From an uncultured Eggerthella sp. (GTDB lineage: Bacteria > Actinomycetota > Coriobacteriia > Coriobacteriales > Eggerthellaceae): a stretch of 6,858 bases of DNA. Shown one piece after another: positions 6,131 to 6,858 of the stretch (the first letter of the stretch is position 1; the number at the start of each line of letters is the position of its first letter). Where the stretch lies: positions 1 through 6,858 of the forward strand of contig UQVJ01000089.1 of NCBI GenBank assembly GCA_900544455.1. Reading direction: 5' to 3'. The notes under the pieces were generated by a model that did not search any database, had not been told where the DNA came from, and saw nothing but the letters and a program-made list of their open reading frames with translations. A program made the translations under genes and the position numbers.

Positions 6131-6858
6131 GTACAGAAAAGTACGGTAGTTGGGCGATTTGCGCCTACACCCTCAGGCAAACTCCACCTGGGAAATACCT
6201 TCTCTTTTTTGATGGCTTACCTTGTGGCTCGACAAGCAGGCGGTTCGGTCCTTATGCGCATCGAAGATCTTGACCCTGCGCGATCAAAGCAATCTTATGC
6301 TGATGGGGTGTTTCGATGCCTAGAGGCGCTAGGTTTCGAATGGGACAATGAACCCGTTTATCAAAGCTCTCGAACCGAAGCTTATTTCGAAGCTTATCAA
6401 GCACTTGATCACAAGGGGCTATTATATCCCTGCTTTTGCACCCGCTCAGATCTTCATTCTGCAAACGCACCCCATTTTGGAGAAGAAGTTCTCTATCAAG
6501 GTACGTGCCGCACCCTTTCAAAGATCGAGCAAGAAGAAAAAGCGAAACTACGAAATCCAGCTACTCGCATCGTTGTACCTACAGAGCAGCTGGCCTTTAA
6601 CGATCTGTTCCAAGGACCCCAGTCTTTCAACCTAGCGGAATCCTCCGGTGACTTCATCGTCCAACGCAGCGATGGCGTATACGCATATCAACTTGCCGTA
6701 ACTGTAGACGACGCATGGATGGGTGTTACTTCGATAGTGCGTGGAAGCGATTTGATCACCTCGACGCCGCGCCAAATGTACCTGCAGAAATGCTTAGGAT
6801 ACACAACGCCAACTTACGGACACGTTCCACTTCTCGTCGACTCTGAGGGCCGTCGCCT
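6071..6858 (+). CDS. gluQ: Glutamyl-Q tRNA(Asp) synthetase, 3'-partial
   Basis: GluQ is a paralogue of the glutamyl-tRNA synthetase catalytic core that lacks the anticodon-binding domain. It attaches glutamate to the queuosine base at position 34 of tRNA-Asp. From the ATG at 6071, 262 residues are visible of a family usually near 300. Seen motifs: GRFAPTPSGKLHLGN with the HIGH-type HLGN at 39-42, RIEDLDPARS, a zinc-site pattern CFC (Cys121, Cys123) with Tyr142 and Cys146, and RGSDLITSTPRQ from Arg224. IEDLDP, CxC and RGSDL favour GluQ over full-length GltX. The KLSK-type loop and C-terminus lie beyond the window. The start is uncertain: no Shine-Dalgarno precedes ATG 6071, and the frame is open upstream through a TTG at 6056 to an ATG at 5990. 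Either ATG leaves a polar N-terminal extension of at least 26 residues before the conserved domain. It is probably a separate unit from the ior-paaK genes. Confidence 0.88.
   Translation, partial: MKTECTHIERGQSPNSDNEPVQKSTVVGRFAPTPSGKLHLGNTFSFLMAYLVARQAGGSVLMRIEDLDPARSKQSYADGVFRCLEALGFEWDNEPVYQSSRTEAYFEAYQALDHKGLLYPCFCTRSDLHSANAPHFGEEVLYQGTCRTLSKIEQEEKAKLRNPATRIVVPTEQLAFNDLFQGPQSFNLAESSGDFIVQRSDGVYAYQLAVTVDDAWMGVTSIVRGSDLITSTPRQMYLQKCLGYTTPTYGHVPLLVDSEGRR

Overview
The window carries seven genes, all on the + strand and tightly packed. Base composition is balanced (roughly half G+C). The content (a ferredoxin-dependent 2-oxoacid oxidoreductase, an arylacetate-type CoA ligase, and a zinc-ribbon/FHA protein beside a secreted D,D-carboxypeptidase) suggests an obligately anaerobic Gram-positive bacterium. 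My best guess is class Coriobacteriia (Eggerthellales, Slackia/Cryptobacterium-like). That placement rests on pattern recognition only, not on a database search.

Left part (1-1868), cell envelope and signalling: a 5'-truncated D-alanyl-D-alanine carboxypeptidase with a visible signal peptide and all three active-site motifs (SVTK, SGN, KTG), followed with zero spacing by a small zinc-ribbon plus FHA phosphothreonine-binding protein.

Middle part (1894-5988), aryl-2-oxoacid/aryl-acyl-CoA metabolism: iorA and iorB (indolepyruvate:ferredoxin oxidoreductase alpha and beta, overlapping by 4 nt), a tandem ACT-domain protein 3 nt later, and a phenylacetate-CoA ligase family enzyme (paaK) 16 nt later. 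The set can be read as one module. IorAB interconverts aryl-pyruvates and aryl-acetyl-CoA with ferredoxin, PaaK interconverts the free aryl acid and its CoA thioester, and the ACT protein probably senses an amino acid. The direction of flux (amino acid fermentation or salvage of aryl acids for amino acid synthesis) cannot be read from sequence.

Right part (5989-6858): a strong 13-bp hairpin just after paaK looks like an intrinsic terminator. It is followed by a gene cut by the window end that encodes glutamyl-Q tRNA(Asp) synthetase (GluQ). The gluQ frame is open right through the hairpin back to an ATG next to the paaK stop, so the gluQ start and the role of the hairpin are linked open questions. 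No RNA genes, mobile elements or CRISPR arrays were seen. No stretch above about 85 nt lacks a gene.
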